A stretch of DNA of 64,000 nucleotides from SPDF01 sp963699825 (GCA_963699825.1 CAVOVI010000004.1:620001-684000); one strand, 5' to 3'; positions 1 to 8,042 are shown, numbered from the stretch's first letter. Program-made: numbers and translations. The notes: generated by a model from the sequence alone, not told the origin.

Positions 1-1
1 C

Positions 2-415
2 GTCCGCGCCGCGACCGACATCACCGGCTTCGGACTGCTCGGGCACCTCGGCAACATCCTGGCGGGAAGCAAACTCGCGGCGGAACTCTGGGTGGAGAAT
101 CTGCCGGTACTCGAGCATGCGCGCCAGATGGCGGAGGAAGGAATCACCCCGGGCGGCACCACGCGCAATGCCGAGGCGGCTGCGGCCCTCACTACCTATG
201 ATGCAGACGTCGCCGTGGCGGACCGAATCCTGCTCGCCGACGCCCAGACATCGGGCGGGCTCCTCCTCGCGGTGGCACCGAACCGCCTCGACCGGCTGCT
301 GGCCGCACTGAAGGAGGAAAAGACGCTGGCCGCGGCGGTGATCGGGAAGTTGGTGAAGGGAACTGTGGGGCACGTCCGCGTTTCGACCTCACCCCCTGTC
401 CCCCTCTCCATATGA
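2..415 (+). CDS. selD: Selenide, water dikinase, C-terminal part (cut by window edge)
   Basis: SelD makes selenophosphate from selenide and ATP, the selenium donor for selenocysteine and selenouridine. Only the C-terminal 137 residues are inside the window, and the reading frame is open at the left edge. ATDITGFGLLGH near the start and ADAQTSGGLLLAV further on are characteristic SelD/PurM-type motifs. The N-terminal catalytic Cys/Sec loop lies outside, so I cannot tell whether SelD is itself a selenoprotein. The last dozen codons run into an inverted repeat, so the natural C-terminus may once have ended earlier. The family call is secure. Confidence 0.93.
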   Translation, partial: VRAATDITGFGLLGHLGNILAGSKLAAELWVENLPVLEHARQMAEEGITPGGTTRNAEAAAALTTYDADVAVADRILLADAQTSGGLLLAVAPNRLDRLLAALKEEKTLAAAVIGKLVKGTVGHVRVSTSPPVPLSI

Positions 416-429
416 TGGAGAGGGGGGAC
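398..429. repeat. Inverted repeat over the selD stop codon
   Basis: Two arms of about 14 nt (GTCCCCCTCTCCAT and its complement, with one extra G in the right arm) flank a three-base loop. The structure spans the selD stop codon. There is no downstream T-run, so it is either an atypical terminator or a dispersed palindrome that landed at the gene end. Confidence 0.6.
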
Positions 430-444
430 GCCTGAGGAGTCTTG

Positions 445-669
445 GTGCGCTGGAACAGTGAAAAGTACGACCAGTTGGAACACGCCTGCCGCAACGGGCT
501 GCGGGTCGTCGTGCAGCGCCGGGGGACCGAGTATATCGTGCTTGCCGACCGTGTCGCGGCCGGCCCCCGCGGTGAAGCCTTTCATGCCCGGCTGCCGATG
601 ACAGGAGAGACGATGGAGATACTGCTCAAGGACATCGAATGGTTCCAGGTACTCCGGAACGACGGATGA
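445..669 (+). CDS. Small conserved-looking protein of unknown function
   Basis: A 74-residue protein, charged and without a signal peptide or membrane segment. I do not recognise its family. A GTG start at 445 is preceded by GAGGAG five bases upstream; an in-frame TTG at 442 is the alternative. Its TGA overlaps the ATG of the RNase H-like gene (ATGA), so the two are probably translationally coupled. The tail (KDIEWFQVLRNDG) gives no functional clue. Coding status rests on the ribosome site and the tight overlap. Confidence 0.6.
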   Translation: MRWNSEKYDQLEHACRNGLRVVVQRRGTEYIVLADRVAAGPRGEAFHARLPMTGETMEILLKDIEWFQVLRNDG

Positions 670-1301
670 CACAGCCACTCGCCATCGCCGTGGTGCACCT
701 CGACGAAAGCTGTCTCGGAAACGGCCAGGAGGGGCAAACCCCTGGCGGAGCCGGGGGTCTCATCGAAACCGCCACGAAGAGCGGTGTCCAGCGTCGGGAC
801 TTCTTCCTTCACGCCGCCGATACCACCAACAACCGGATGGCGCTTGCCAGCGGCATCGCGGCGCTCCAACTCCTGGCCGGCAAGGGACAGCGGATGCGCG
901 TCCTGCTGGTGTCAGACTCGGAGTACCTGGTGAAGGGCATGCGGGAGTGGGTCCCGGCGTGGAAGGCGCGCGGGTGGACGCGAAAGGGGGGACCGATCGA
1001 GAATCTCCCTCTCTGGCAGCAGCTGGTCTCCTCCGCGGGGAAGCACGAGGTCCAGTGGACGTGGGTCCGCGGCCACAAGGGACACGCCAAGAACGAATAC
1101 GCCAACGACCTCGCCGTGGCTGCCGCCACCGCGCAACACACCTCCGATGGCGCCATTCCGTCGGGCTTCGAGAAGTGGCTGGCCACCAAGCGCGGCCGGG
1201 GGCAGTATCTCGAGTACGATGCCGATGCGGTGTATCGGGTGCTGGCGGATCGGTTGGCGCGCGGGGAGGCCATTGAATTGCGGGCGGATGAATCTGCATG
1301 A
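666..1301 (+). CDS. RNase HI-like protein with altered catalytic residues
   Basis: A 211-residue protein with the RNase HI fold signature: HLDESCLGN (residues 11-19), TTNNRMAL (53-60), VSDSEYLVKGM (82-92), RGHKGH (135-140) and NEYANDLA (143-150). RNase HI cuts RNA in RNA-DNA hybrids using two metal ions held by a D-E-D-D tetrad. Aligned by eye to E. coli RNase HI, the first and third Asp are present (D13, D84). The catalytic Glu of NNRMEL is Ala59, and the last Asp of NERCDELA is Asn147 followed by Asp148. It may be a non-catalytic hybrid-binding protein or use a shifted acid. About 55 extra residues follow the core. The start overlaps the upstream stop. Confidence 0.8.
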   Translation: MTQPLAIAVVHLDESCLGNGQEGQTPGGAGGLIETATKSGVQRRDFFLHAADTTNNRMALASGIAALQLLAGKGQRMRVLLVSDSEYLVKGMREWVPAWKARGWTRKGGPIENLPLWQQLVSSAGKHEVQWTWVRGHKGHAKNEYANDLAVAAATAQHTSDGAIPSGFEKWLATKRGRGQYLEYDADAVYRVLADRLARGEAIELRADESA

Positions 1302-1330
1302 CGGGAGCGGGGTCATGCGTCGCGCCAACC

Positions 1331-1358
1331 TGAGGGGTGGGCATACGCCCACCCCTCA
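1331..1358. repeat. REP-like palindrome, copy 1
   Basis: A perfect 12-bp stem (TGAGGGGTGGGC and its complement) around the loop ATAC, just after the RNase H-like gene. It is a variant of the palindrome at 1451-1472. No T-run follows, so a dispersed palindromic element is more likely than a terminator. Confidence 0.7.
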
Positions 1359-1388
1359 AACGGCGATGCCGCGACCCCGCCGCGTCTC

Positions 1389-1532
1389 ATGGAGTTCCTT
1401 GACCAAGAGGGGCTCATCGTCCGGCGCCACATCGCGGATTCGCTGGCCCAGGGGCGGGCGTATGCCCGCCCCGAGATTCACCCGCACCGGGCTGCCGCGC
1501 CGATCATACGTCTGGCGACAATCGCGCCGTAG
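1389..1532 (+). other. Doubtful 47-codon open frame within the REP-containing spacer
   Basis: The 246-base spacer between the RNase H-like and zinc-ribbon genes holds one ATG-initiated frame, MEFLDQEGLIVRRHIADSLA and onward, ending in TAG. Its N-terminal third looks protein-like. The rest is generated by the second palindrome (GRAYARP), and no good ribosome site precedes it. It could be a gene fragment interrupted by a REP-like element, or chance. Confidence 0.2.
1451..1472. repeat. REP-like palindrome, copy 2
   Basis: A perfect 9-bp stem, GGGGCGGGC against GCCCGCCCC, around the loop GTAT. It shares the GGGYGGGC core and a complementary loop with the copy at 1331-1358. Confidence 0.7.
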
Positions 1533-1547
1533 AACGAAATTGCACCC

Positions 1548-2262
1548 ATGACCTCACTCGACCCCCTCTTCCGGCTTCTGGTGCGCACGCTCTCGGGGCA
1601 GGTGCCGCCACGGATTCACCAGCCGATCGTCATCAACGAGCTGATGGACTCCATCCTGCCCTACCGGTTGGTGCGCCGGGAGCTCGGCGTGGACAGCGCC
1701 GAGGAGTATGAGACTCTCCTGCTCCGACTCTGCGCTGGCGAGGGGGACTTCGTCCAGGCTGACCCCGCTGCCAAGGCCGCGCTGCTCACCGAGCTTGAGA
1801 AGCCACTCCCCGATCTCGCCTTCCTCCGCGTGTACGGCGACACCCACATCGTCCTCCGCACCGATCCTCTGCTGAGCGCGATGGAGGCGCACCCGGAGAA
1901 GCGGTACGCGCCCCCTGGCGCGGAGCCGGGACCGGAAATCGAACAGGCGACAGCGGGTCACGAGGACGACGCAGGCCCCGACGCGCTGGGAAGCCGATCC
2001 CGTCGTTGAACTGCGCGCCGGGGCCGCGCCGCAATCCGAACCGGAGCCCCAGCCAGTCACCGAATCGGCCGATGCCGGCAAGTCGCAGGTGCGCTGTCCC
2101 TTCTGTGGGGGCGTCCTCCCTCCGCGGATGATGATCAACTTCTGCCCGCACTGCGGCATGGGGCAGGACGTCGGAGCCTGTCGGGTTTGCGGCGCCGACA
2201 TGGATGTCGGCTGGCGGTATTGCGTCAGCTGCGGCGAGGATGCCCAGGGAGGAGCGTCGTGA
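1548..2262 (+). CDS. Zinc-ribbon protein with double C-terminal CxxC domain (one frameshift)
   Basis: The N-terminal 130 or so residues form a soluble helical region unknown to me. The C-terminus has two zinc-ribbon halves, CPFCGG...CPHCG and CRVCGAD...CVSCGED, the usual double zinc ribbon for metal binding and protein or nucleic-acid contacts. The two parts are in different frames. Removing one C from the CCCC run near 1977 fuses them as a single protein of about 237 residues. The stop overlaps the GTG of the dehydrogenase gene (GTGA). The middle linker is Pro/Glu rich. Function unknown. Confidence 0.7.
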
Positions 2263-3328
2263 CGCGAGCGAAGATTGCCATCATCGCCGGGGACGGTATC
2301 GGGCCCGAGGTCGTCGATGCCGCGCTGCCGATCATCGAGAACGGCGGCAAACAGCGAAGGGCTGGCGCTCGAGGTCGAGCACCTTCCCTACTCTGCCGAT
2401 CACTATCTTCGCACCGGTGAGACGCTCCCCGATGAGGCGTTCGAGCACCTGCGCGACGACGTCGACGGCGATTCTGGTCGGCGCGCTCGGCGATCCTCGC
2501 GTCCCCGGGAACGAACATGCACGGGACATCCTCCTCGGTCTCCGGTTCCGGCTCGATCTCTATATCAACTTCCGACCGACGCGGCTCTTCCATCCCAAAC
2601 TGTCGCCGCTGCGTGCCGACCGCCGTACCGACGGCGGCAGCACCGGCATCGACTTCGTGATCTTCCGCGAGAACACCGAGGGCCAGTACCTCGGCAAGGG
2701 CCGGTCGGAGAGCATCGGCACCCCGGACGAAGTCCACGTCTCAGAAGAGATCAACACGAGAAAGGGCGTCGCGCGCATCATCGAGGCAGCGTTCGATTGG
2801 GCGACGGCACATCGGAAGACGCGCGTCACGATGAGCGACAAGTCCAACGCCATCCAGTATCAACGGATCTGGGGTCGGCTCTTTCAGGAGATCGGCGAAC
2901 GGTATCCCGACATCCAGCGCGAGCACCGCTACGTCGACGCGCTGGCGCTTGAGCTGGTGCGGGAGCCGGAGCGCTTCCAGGTCATCGTCACCACCAACCT
3001 CTACGGCGACATTCTCTCCGATCTCGGTGCGGGGCTGATCGGCGGACTGGGCATTGCGGCGAGCGCCAACCTGCACCCCGGACGCGCCGGGCTGTACGAA
3101 CCGGTGCATGGCTCGGCACCGCCCCTGGTCGGCAAGGGCGTCGCCAACCCGATGGCGACCGTATTGACCGGGGCACTGATGCTCGAGCAACTGGGATGTG
3201 CGGCGGGGGCGGCCAAACTGGAACGGGCGGTGGAACGGGTGGTGGCGGGCGGGCCGCTCACGCCGGACCTCGGCGGGCGCGGATCGACCGCGGAGGTGGC
3301 GGAGGCGCTGCGGAGCGCGCTCGCCTGA
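2259..3328 (+). CDS. Isocitrate/isopropylmalate dehydrogenase family protein (two frameshifts)
   Basis: NAD(P)-dependent, metal-dependent oxidative decarboxylase of 2-hydroxy acids, about 356 residues when repaired. It shows IAGDGIGPEVVDAA at the N-terminus, FVIFRENTEGQY, VTMSDKSNAI, NLYGDILSDLGAGLIGG and YEPVHGSAP, all hallmarks of the LeuB/Icd/DmlA superfamily. One extra A near 2351 (AAAC for AAC) and one extra G near 2469 (GACGGCG for GACGCG) break the frame. No leuCD or citrate-cycle genes are adjacent, so the substrate (3-isopropylmalate, isocitrate, D-malate or tartrate) is open. The GTG start is set by the 4-nt overlap with the upstream stop. Confidence 0.85.
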
Positions 3329-3340
3329 ACAGTGGCTGAC

Positions 3341-4055
3341 GTGATCGGCTCCTTCGGGGCTGCCTGATCTGGCGGCGTTGATCACGTGGGGGCCACGCGC
3401 GGTGGCGCAGGACTCGAGCACCGCCGGGGCGTTCTGGCCCAAGCTCTCCGCCCGCTACCAGTGGCCGTCCAAGTTGAGCCAGACACTGTATGGGGAGATC
3501 AAGAACGAGACGGCCAATGAGTACTCAGCAGTTGGGCATCGGGCACCGACCTGAGCTACCAGGCCAAGGCCGATCAAGCGCCCCCACCTCCGTAATGTGG
3601 ACCCCTCGAAAGAACACGCCTAGGTTTTCGGCGTCGGGTATGAATACCTGGACACGCAGGACGATGGATCACCGAAGTACGAGAACCGGATCAAGGCGGA
3701 GGCTACCGGACGCCATCGGCCCAGCGCGGGCTCCTCATCGAGGATCGCAATCGCTTCGAGTTTCGATGGGTGGATGGGGATTACTCGAGCCGGTACCGGA
3801 ACCGGCTACGAGTCGAGGTGGACCTGCACCACAACGCCTTTCGGTACAGCCCCTACGTGGCGGCGGAGTTCTTCTACAGCTGGGCTTCGGACTCCTGGAA
3901 CGAACAGCGGTACAGCGTCGGGATCCAATGGCCCTACAGGCACAAATGGCTGCTGGACACCTACTATCTGCGACAGAACTGTACCACGCTGCGACCCGGC
4001 CCATCTCAATGTGGGGGGCGTTTCGCTGAGCTTCTTCTTCGGCACCCAGCGATAG
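3341..4055 (+). pseudogene. DUF2490-like outer membrane protein, multiply frameshifted
   Basis: Fragments in all three frames join into one beta-barrel-like protein: a leader ending in AVAQ, WPKLSARYQWPSKLSQ, then VGYEYLDTQ and YENRIKAEA, then RFEFRWVDGDYSSRYRNRL, then NEQRYSVGIQWPYRHKW, and a terminal VSLSFFFGTQR before the stop. The alternating pattern and the ENR and RYRNRLR motifs match DUF2490-type outer membrane proteins. At least four indels are needed, more than in any neighbour of this size, so this may be a true pseudogene rather than sequencing error. The start (GTG at 3341) is a guess. Confidence 0.6.
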
Positions 4056-4071
4056 CCCCTTGCAGCAGCGC

Positions 4072-4719
4072 CTAGGCGGCCGCCGCGTTGCTCGCGAGGA
4101 GCTCGGCTCCCAGTTCACGAATCGAGTCGAACGTCTGCTGCGCCGCGAGCACAATCGGCTCGACCTCGCTTGCCGGCAGGTCGAGGGCATCCATGGCAGC
4201 CTTGAATTCCTGCCACCGGGCCGGCTGCGCGTTGCCGTAGGGGTCGAGATACGCCGAGCCCTCGCCACTCTCGGGCAATGCATAGGCGGGACGGACCTTC
4301 CGAGCGATGAACTTCGACCCGTTGGTGCTTCCCTCCAGGACATAGAAGACGCCGAGCAGCGCCAGCGGCTGTGATTCCGCGAGCGTGTCCATCCATGCGA
4401 CCATCGTCTGGACGGCGGGCAGCGGGGGCTGGTTCGGCGTCGCACCCAGAAAAGCGAGGTCCTGCTGAAGCGGCGCGACCTTGCGCCGCGAATCGTCAAA
4501 CACGCTCGCGAGCCGTGGATTCCCGGCAACCAGGCGCTCGAGCTGGGCTTCCAGGGCGGCGTGAATGTGGAGCATCTGCGCGAGCCACCGGACGTAGAGC
4601 GGCCGGGGGAGGGTGCCGCGCACAAACTGCTGCTGGAATTCGTGCTGTTCAGCCCGGCGGTGATGACTCGCCGTGCTCTCCCTCAGGGTGAGCATGGTGC
4701 CGGCCGCGTCATTGTTCAT
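4072..4719 (-). CDS. Biliverdin-producing heme oxygenase
   Basis: Opens heme to biliverdin, CO and free iron, typically to recover iron from imported heme. The 215 residues match the bacterial heme oxygenase size and are all-helical. LRESTASHHRRAEQHEFQ near residue 15 carries the expected proximal His and Glu, and YVLEGSTNGSKFI matches the distal-helix region. The ATG at 4719 overlaps the TGA of a tiny upstream membrane-protein gene, and a Fur-like box precedes both. An upstream extension of the frame exists but lacks support. The frame is intact, unlike many neighbours. Confidence 0.88.
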   Translation of the reverse strand: MNNDAAGTMLTLRESTASHHRRAEQHEFQQQFVRGTLPRPLYVRWLAQMLHIHAALEAQLERLVAGNPRLASVFDDSRRKVAPLQQDLAFLGATPNQPPLPAVQTMVAWMDTLAESQPLALLGVFYVLEGSTNGSKFIARKVRPAYALPESGEGSAYLDPYGNAQPARWQEFKAAMDALDLPASEVEPIVLAAQQTFDSIRELGAELLASNAAAA

Positions 4720-4826
4720 TGGAGCGCCACCAGCAGCGCCGGTATGATGAGCCACATGAGCCCCTTGATGAGAAAGAAGAGGGTGCCGACGAGCCCAAGT
4801 TTGGCAAGAAACGGCTTCAATTGCAT
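4716..4826 (-). CDS. 36-residue single-pass membrane protein upstream of heme oxygenase
   Basis: Starts MQLKPFLAKLGLVGTLFFLI and ends IIPALLVALQ. A short basic N-terminus is followed by one long hydrophobic helix. The ATG lies four bases after a Fur-like palindrome, and the TGA overlaps the heme oxygenase ATG (ATGA), which implies coupled translation. The composition and placement argue for a real small protein, perhaps a membrane anchor or accessory for heme handling; the function is inference. Confidence 0.6.
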   Translation of the reverse strand: MQLKPFLAKLGLVGTLFFLIKGLMWLIIPALLVALQ

Positions 4827-4829
4827 AGA

Positions 4830-4844
4830 TGAGAATCACTCTCA
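4830..4844 (-). promoter_or_regulatory. Fur-box-like palindrome for the heme oxygenase operon
   Basis: TGAGAATCACTCTCA is a 7-1-7 palindrome with one mismatched pair. It differs from the common Fur site form TGAGAATCATTCTCA at one base and keeps 12 of 15 positions of the TGATAATNATTATCA consensus. It sits directly before the operon start. A weak -10-like TAGAAC lies at 4852-4857 (minus strand). Iron-dependent repression of heme degradation is the expected logic. Confidence 0.6.
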
Positions 4845-4970
4845 GAAAGAAGTTCTATTCCGACCAAGATGCTCCAGATTCATGGACCCTGTCAACATGC
4901 GCTCTCGCCGATCGCCTCCAGCGGCGTAAGTTTCCATGGTCTATTCCAATTCTCATGCCCGGGGACTTCC

Positions 4971-5408
4971 ATGCGGACCTCTCGTCTCATTCTCCTCTCC
5001 TTGCTGGCCGCCTGCAGTTCCGGCAGCCAGAGCGACACCAGTTCAGCACCCGCCCCGGCACAACCCGCCGGCGTGGCATCCGCCTGCCCTGTTGAGGCCG
5101 GCACCACGGTGCTTGCCACCGAGTTCAACTCGTCCGGCGAGCGGGCCGCAGTCACCCTCGACGCAGGGTGTCTCTACTACGCCGAGACCGATGTCGGCGG
5201 CATCACGATCCAGCTGCGGCCCAGGCAGTCCGGGACCCAGATGCCGTATGTCGGTCGCCTGATGTCGGGCGGCGTGTCCGGGGGATCAACCTGGGAAATT
5301 CGGGCGACGATTACCGGTGAGTACCAGATCTGGGTCACCGGGGCGCCAACCGGGCGCTCGGTCAGGGTCACCGTGACCGGCCGCGGGCCGATCAAGGCAA
5401 AGTCGTGA
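4971..5408 (+). CDS. Lipoprotein of unknown function
   Basis: A 145-residue protein with a lipoprotein leader: MRTSRLILLSLLAACSSGSQ, with the lipobox LLAAC at residues 10-14. A low-complexity Ser/Ala/Pro linker follows, then a compact beta-rich domain (LDAGCLYYAETDVGG, WEIRATITGEYQIWVTG) that resembles small periplasmic beta-sandwich proteins; no family is recognised. The ATG has GGGGAC upstream. Its stop overlaps the GTG of the TMEM175-like gene. Transcription diverges from the heme oxygenase operon. Confidence 0.75.
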   Translation: MRTSRLILLSLLAACSSGSQSDTSSAPAPAQPAGVASACPVEAGTTVLATEFNSSGERAAVTLDAGCLYYAETDVGGITIQLRPRQSGTQMPYVGRLMSGGVSGGSTWEIRATITGEYQIWVTGAPTGRSVRVTVTGRGPIKAKS

Positions 5409-5980
5409 CCACTGGCAGGCTGGAGGCGTTCAGCGACGGCGTACTTGCCATCATCATCACCATCATGGTGCTGGAGATGAAGGTGCCGCACGGCGCGGAC
5501 TTCGCGGCGCTGCGCCCGCTGACCGCCGTCTTCCTCAGTTATGTCCTCAGTTTCGTCTACCTTGGCATCTACTGGAACAATCACCATCACATGATGCACG
5601 CCGTGCATCGGGTGAGCGGGCCACTGCTCTGGGCCAACCTGCACCTGCTCTTCTGGCTGTCGCTGGTACCATTCGTGACTGGATGGATGGGCGAGAACCA
5701 CTTCGCCCCCGCCCCGGTGGCGCTGTACGGCTTCGTCCTCCTGATGGCCGCCATTGCCTACACGATCATGGTCCGAGCCGCACTTCGGGTCGAGGGGCCC
5801 GATTCGCAGTTTGCCGAGGCGATCGGTCGGGACCGAAAGGGAAACATCTCGCTGGCCCTGTACGTCATCGGAATTGTCGCGTCGTTTTTCCAGGTGTGGA
5901 TTGCGGGCACGGCCTTCATCGCGGTCGCGCTCATTTGGTTGATCCCGGACCAGCGTATCGAGCGGGTTCTGGAGCGGTAA
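5405..5980 (+). CDS. TMEM175/DUF1211-family potassium channel-like membrane protein
   Basis: A 191-residue integral membrane protein opening with RLEAFSDGVLAIIITIMVLE, the FSDG signature helix that lines the pore in bacterial TMEM175 channels. Several further hydrophobic segments follow, including the NHHHMMH motif region at residues 59-65. Bacterial members have one six-helix repeat and assemble as tetramers conducting K+. The GTG start overlaps the lipoprotein stop by 4 nt. The family assignment is strong; conductance is known for the family, not shown here. Confidence 0.88.
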   Translation: MTTGRLEAFSDGVLAIIITIMVLEMKVPHGADFAALRPLTAVFLSYVLSFVYLGIYWNNHHHMMHAVHRVSGPLLWANLHLLFWLSLVPFVTGWMGENHFAPAPVALYGFVLLMAAIAYTIMVRAALRVEGPDSQFAEAIGRDRKGNISLALYVIGIVASFFQVWIAGTAFIAVALIWLIPDQRIERVLER

Positions 5981-6039
5981 CCGTCCCCCGGGGGGGCGGC
6001 TGGAGTAGTCGCACGCACTTTCCACTCCGAGGAGGTCTT

Positions 6040-6284
6040 ATGGGTCTGATCGTCTTTCTCATCGTCGGCATCATCGCCGGATTTCTCGCAGGCAAGATCA
6101 TGAAGGGCGAGGGATTCGGCTTGGTCGGCGACCTCGTACTCGGCGTCATCGGCGCCTTTGTCGGCGGATGGGTGTTCGGACATGCTGGGCATTCCTGCCG
6201 GTGGGCATCATCGGCACGCTGATCAGCGCCACCGTCGGCGCCATGCTCTTGCTGTTCCTCATTCGACTGGTCAAGAAGGCGTGA
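6040..6284 (+). CDS. GlsB/YeaQ/YmgE-family small membrane protein (two frameshifts)
   Basis: A protein of about 80 residues with three hydrophobic helices and Gly-rich turns: MGLIVFLIVGIIAGFLAG, GDLVLGVIGAFVGGWVFG, then in other frames LPVGIIGTLISATVGAMLLL. This is the transglycosylase-associated or GlsB-type stress membrane protein family. One extra C before ATGCTGGGC (near 6181) and one near 6192 restore a single frame. GGAGG stands four bases before the ATG. The TGA overlaps the next gene's GTG. Confidence 0.8.
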
Positions 6285-6742
6285 GGATTGTCTGGGCGGT
6301 GGCCATGTTGGCCACCGCCACGGCAACGTCCAGACTCGGCGCGCAGACCACGTATGTCGCCGACAGCACCGCCATCGCCGAGGCGTCCCGCGCATTCTCC
6401 GCCGCGTACGTCCGAAACGACACGCTCGCCCTCGCCCGGGCCTATGCCGACTCGGCCATCGCCCTTCCGAACAGCCGGGACATCCACGGACCCGCCGCCA
6501 TCGCGCACTACTTCCGCTGGCCGGAGGGATTTCGGCAGATCTCTCACCTGCTGACGATGGAGCATCTCCAGATCCAGGGAGACCTGGCGGTGGACCTCGG
6601 CTGGTGGACCAGTACTGGACAGCGCGAGGGAAAGGAGCCGGTGACCTCCTCGGGCCGATACCTGGTGGCCTGGGTGCGCACATCCACCGGTGAGTGGAAG
6701 ATCCTCTACGACATGTGGCACCCGCCTCCGCCCAAGCGGTAG
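6281..6742 (+). CDS. Exported NTF2-like (DUF4440/SnoaL-type) protein
   Basis: A 153-residue protein with a signal peptide (VRIVWAVAMLATATATSRLG, probable cleavage after GAQ). The mature part begins with a helix of the kind seen in DUF4440 proteins (AIAEASRAFSAAYVRNDT) and has the cone-fold pattern: DSAIALPNSRDIHGPAAIAHYF and a WKILYDMWH tail. DUF4440 members occur as periplasmic small-molecule binding or enzyme domains; no catalytic residues can be assigned. A related protein is encoded near 34.9 kb. The start is fixed by the GTGA overlap. Confidence 0.75.
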   Translation: MRIVWAVAMLATATATSRLGAQTTYVADSTAIAEASRAFSAAYVRNDTLALARAYADSAIALPNSRDIHGPAAIAHYFRWPEGFRQISHLLTMEHLQIQGDLAVDLGWWTSTGQREGKEPVTSSGRYLVAWVRTSTGEWKILYDMWHPPPPKR

Positions 6743-6827
6743 TCTCCGGCACCCCTTCCTTGAACGGGGGGTCGGTTCGGGACATCTTTCAGGTCTCGAC
6801 CGACCCTCTTTCAAGAAGGGCATCACA

Positions 6828-8033
6828 ATGAAAACGCAGGGCCAGCAATCCGACGTATTCTTCCTGTCCGGGTCCCGCACGGGGTTCGGCAGTTTTGGTG
6901 GCACCCTCAAGGACCTAACTGCCACTAGCCTAGGTGTTTACGCCGCACAGCACGCCCTGACCAAAGCCGGGGTCGAGGCGCCTGCGGTGGACCACGTCGT
7001 CTTCGGCAACGCCCTCCAGACCAGCGCCGACGCCATCTACCTGGCGAGGCACGTGGCGCTCCGGGCCGGCCTCCCGATCGAAACGCCCGCCGTCACCGTC
7101 AATCGTCTCTGTGGCTCCGGCTTCGAGTCGATCATCCAGGGTGCTCAGCAGATTCTTCTCGGCGAGTCGAACATCGTTCTCGCCGGAGGTGCGGAGTCGA
7201 TGAGCCAGGCGCCGCACGTGGTGCGCGGCGCGCGCTGGGGACTGCGACTCGGGCCGGCGCCGCCGTTCGAGGACCTGCTCTGGGAGTCGCTCAAGGACCC
7301 GCAGTGCGGCTTCTCGATGGCGGAGACCGCAGAAAACCTTGCGGACAAGTACAAGATCTCGCGTGCAGAGGTGGACGCGTACGCGCTCACCAGCCAGCAG
7401 CGCGCCAAGGCGGGGTGGGACGGCGGCTTCTTTGCCGACGAACTCGCGCCTGTGCCGATCCGCAACCGGAAGACGAAGCAGGACGAGCCGTGGGGCGCCG
7501 ACGAGCACATGCGGCCCGACACGACCGCCGAGGGGCTCGCCAAGCTCGCGCCGTATTTCAAGAAGGACGGCGTCGTGACGGCCGGTAACGCGTCCGGCAT
7601 CTGCGACGGCGCCGCCGCGGTGGTACTGGCGAGTGAGGGCGCGGCCAAGGGGTTGAAGCCGATCGGCCGACTCGTGTCGTGGGGCATCGCCGGCGTCGAG
7701 CCGAAGTACATGGGGATCGGGCCCGCCCCGGCGGCGCGGAAGGCGCTCGCCAAGGCGGGATTGACGCTCGACCAGATGGACCTGGTGGAGGTGAACGAGG
7801 CCTTCAGTGCGCAGTATGTGGCCGTCGAGAAGGAACTCGGGCTCGACCGCGCGCGGACCAACATTCACGGCGGCGCGATTGCCATCGGGCATCCGCTCGC
7901 CGCCAGCGGGACTCGAATCTCCCTGCACCTGCTGCACGCGCTCCGGAAGCTCGGCAAGCGCTACGGCCTTGGCAGCGCCTGCATCGGCGGCGGCCAGGGC
8001 GCTGCCGTCATCGTGGAAGCATTCCCGGCTTAG
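6828..8033 (+). CDS. Acetyl-CoA acyltransferase (thiolase)
   Basis: A 401-residue thiolase that condenses or cleaves acyl-CoA in fatty-acid or acetoacetyl-CoA metabolism. NRLCGSGFESI carries the nucleophilic Cys, VNEAFSAQY the NEAF motif, GGAIAIGHPLAASGTR the GHP His, and SACIGGGQG the second active-site Cys. The length is typical. AAGAAGGG lies before the ATG. A 3-hydroxyacyl-CoA dehydrogenase follows 1.7 kb downstream, suggesting a shared role in beta-oxidation or C4 metabolism. The chain-length preference cannot be read from sequence. Confidence 0.95.
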   Translation: MKTQGQQSDVFFLSGSRTGFGSFGGTLKDLTATSLGVYAAQHALTKAGVEAPAVDHVVFGNALQTSADAIYLARHVALRAGLPIETPAVTVNRLCGSGFESIIQGAQQILLGESNIVLAGGAESMSQAPHVVRGARWGLRLGPAPPFEDLLWESLKDPQCGFSMAETAENLADKYKISRAEVDAYALTSQQRAKAGWDGGFFADELAPVPIRNRKTKQDEPWGADEHMRPDTTAEGLAKLAPYFKKDGVVTAGNASGICDGAAAVVLASEGAAKGLKPIGRLVSWGIAGVEPKYMGIGPAPAARKALAKAGLTLDQMDLVEVNEAFSAQYVAVEKELGLDRARTNIHGGAIAIGHPLAASGTRISLHLLHALRKLGKRYGLGSACIGGGQGAAVIVEAFPA

Positions 8034-8042
8034 GAGGACACC

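Noticed and set aside
1389..1532. The 47-codon frame in the REP spacer as a real gene
   Set aside because: Half of it is palindrome sequence and there is no ribosome site; listed only as doubtful.
2259..3328. Programmed frameshifting in the dehydrogenase
   Set aside because: Two extra bases sit in ordinary short runs with no slippery heptamer or pseudoknot, and similar indels occur in many unrelated genes here.
4890..4895. A perfect TTGACA (minus strand) as the -35 of the heme oxygenase promoter
   Set aside because: No acceptable -10 at 16-18 bases (GCATCT region), so I kept only the Fur-like box and a weak TAGAAC as regulatory evidence.
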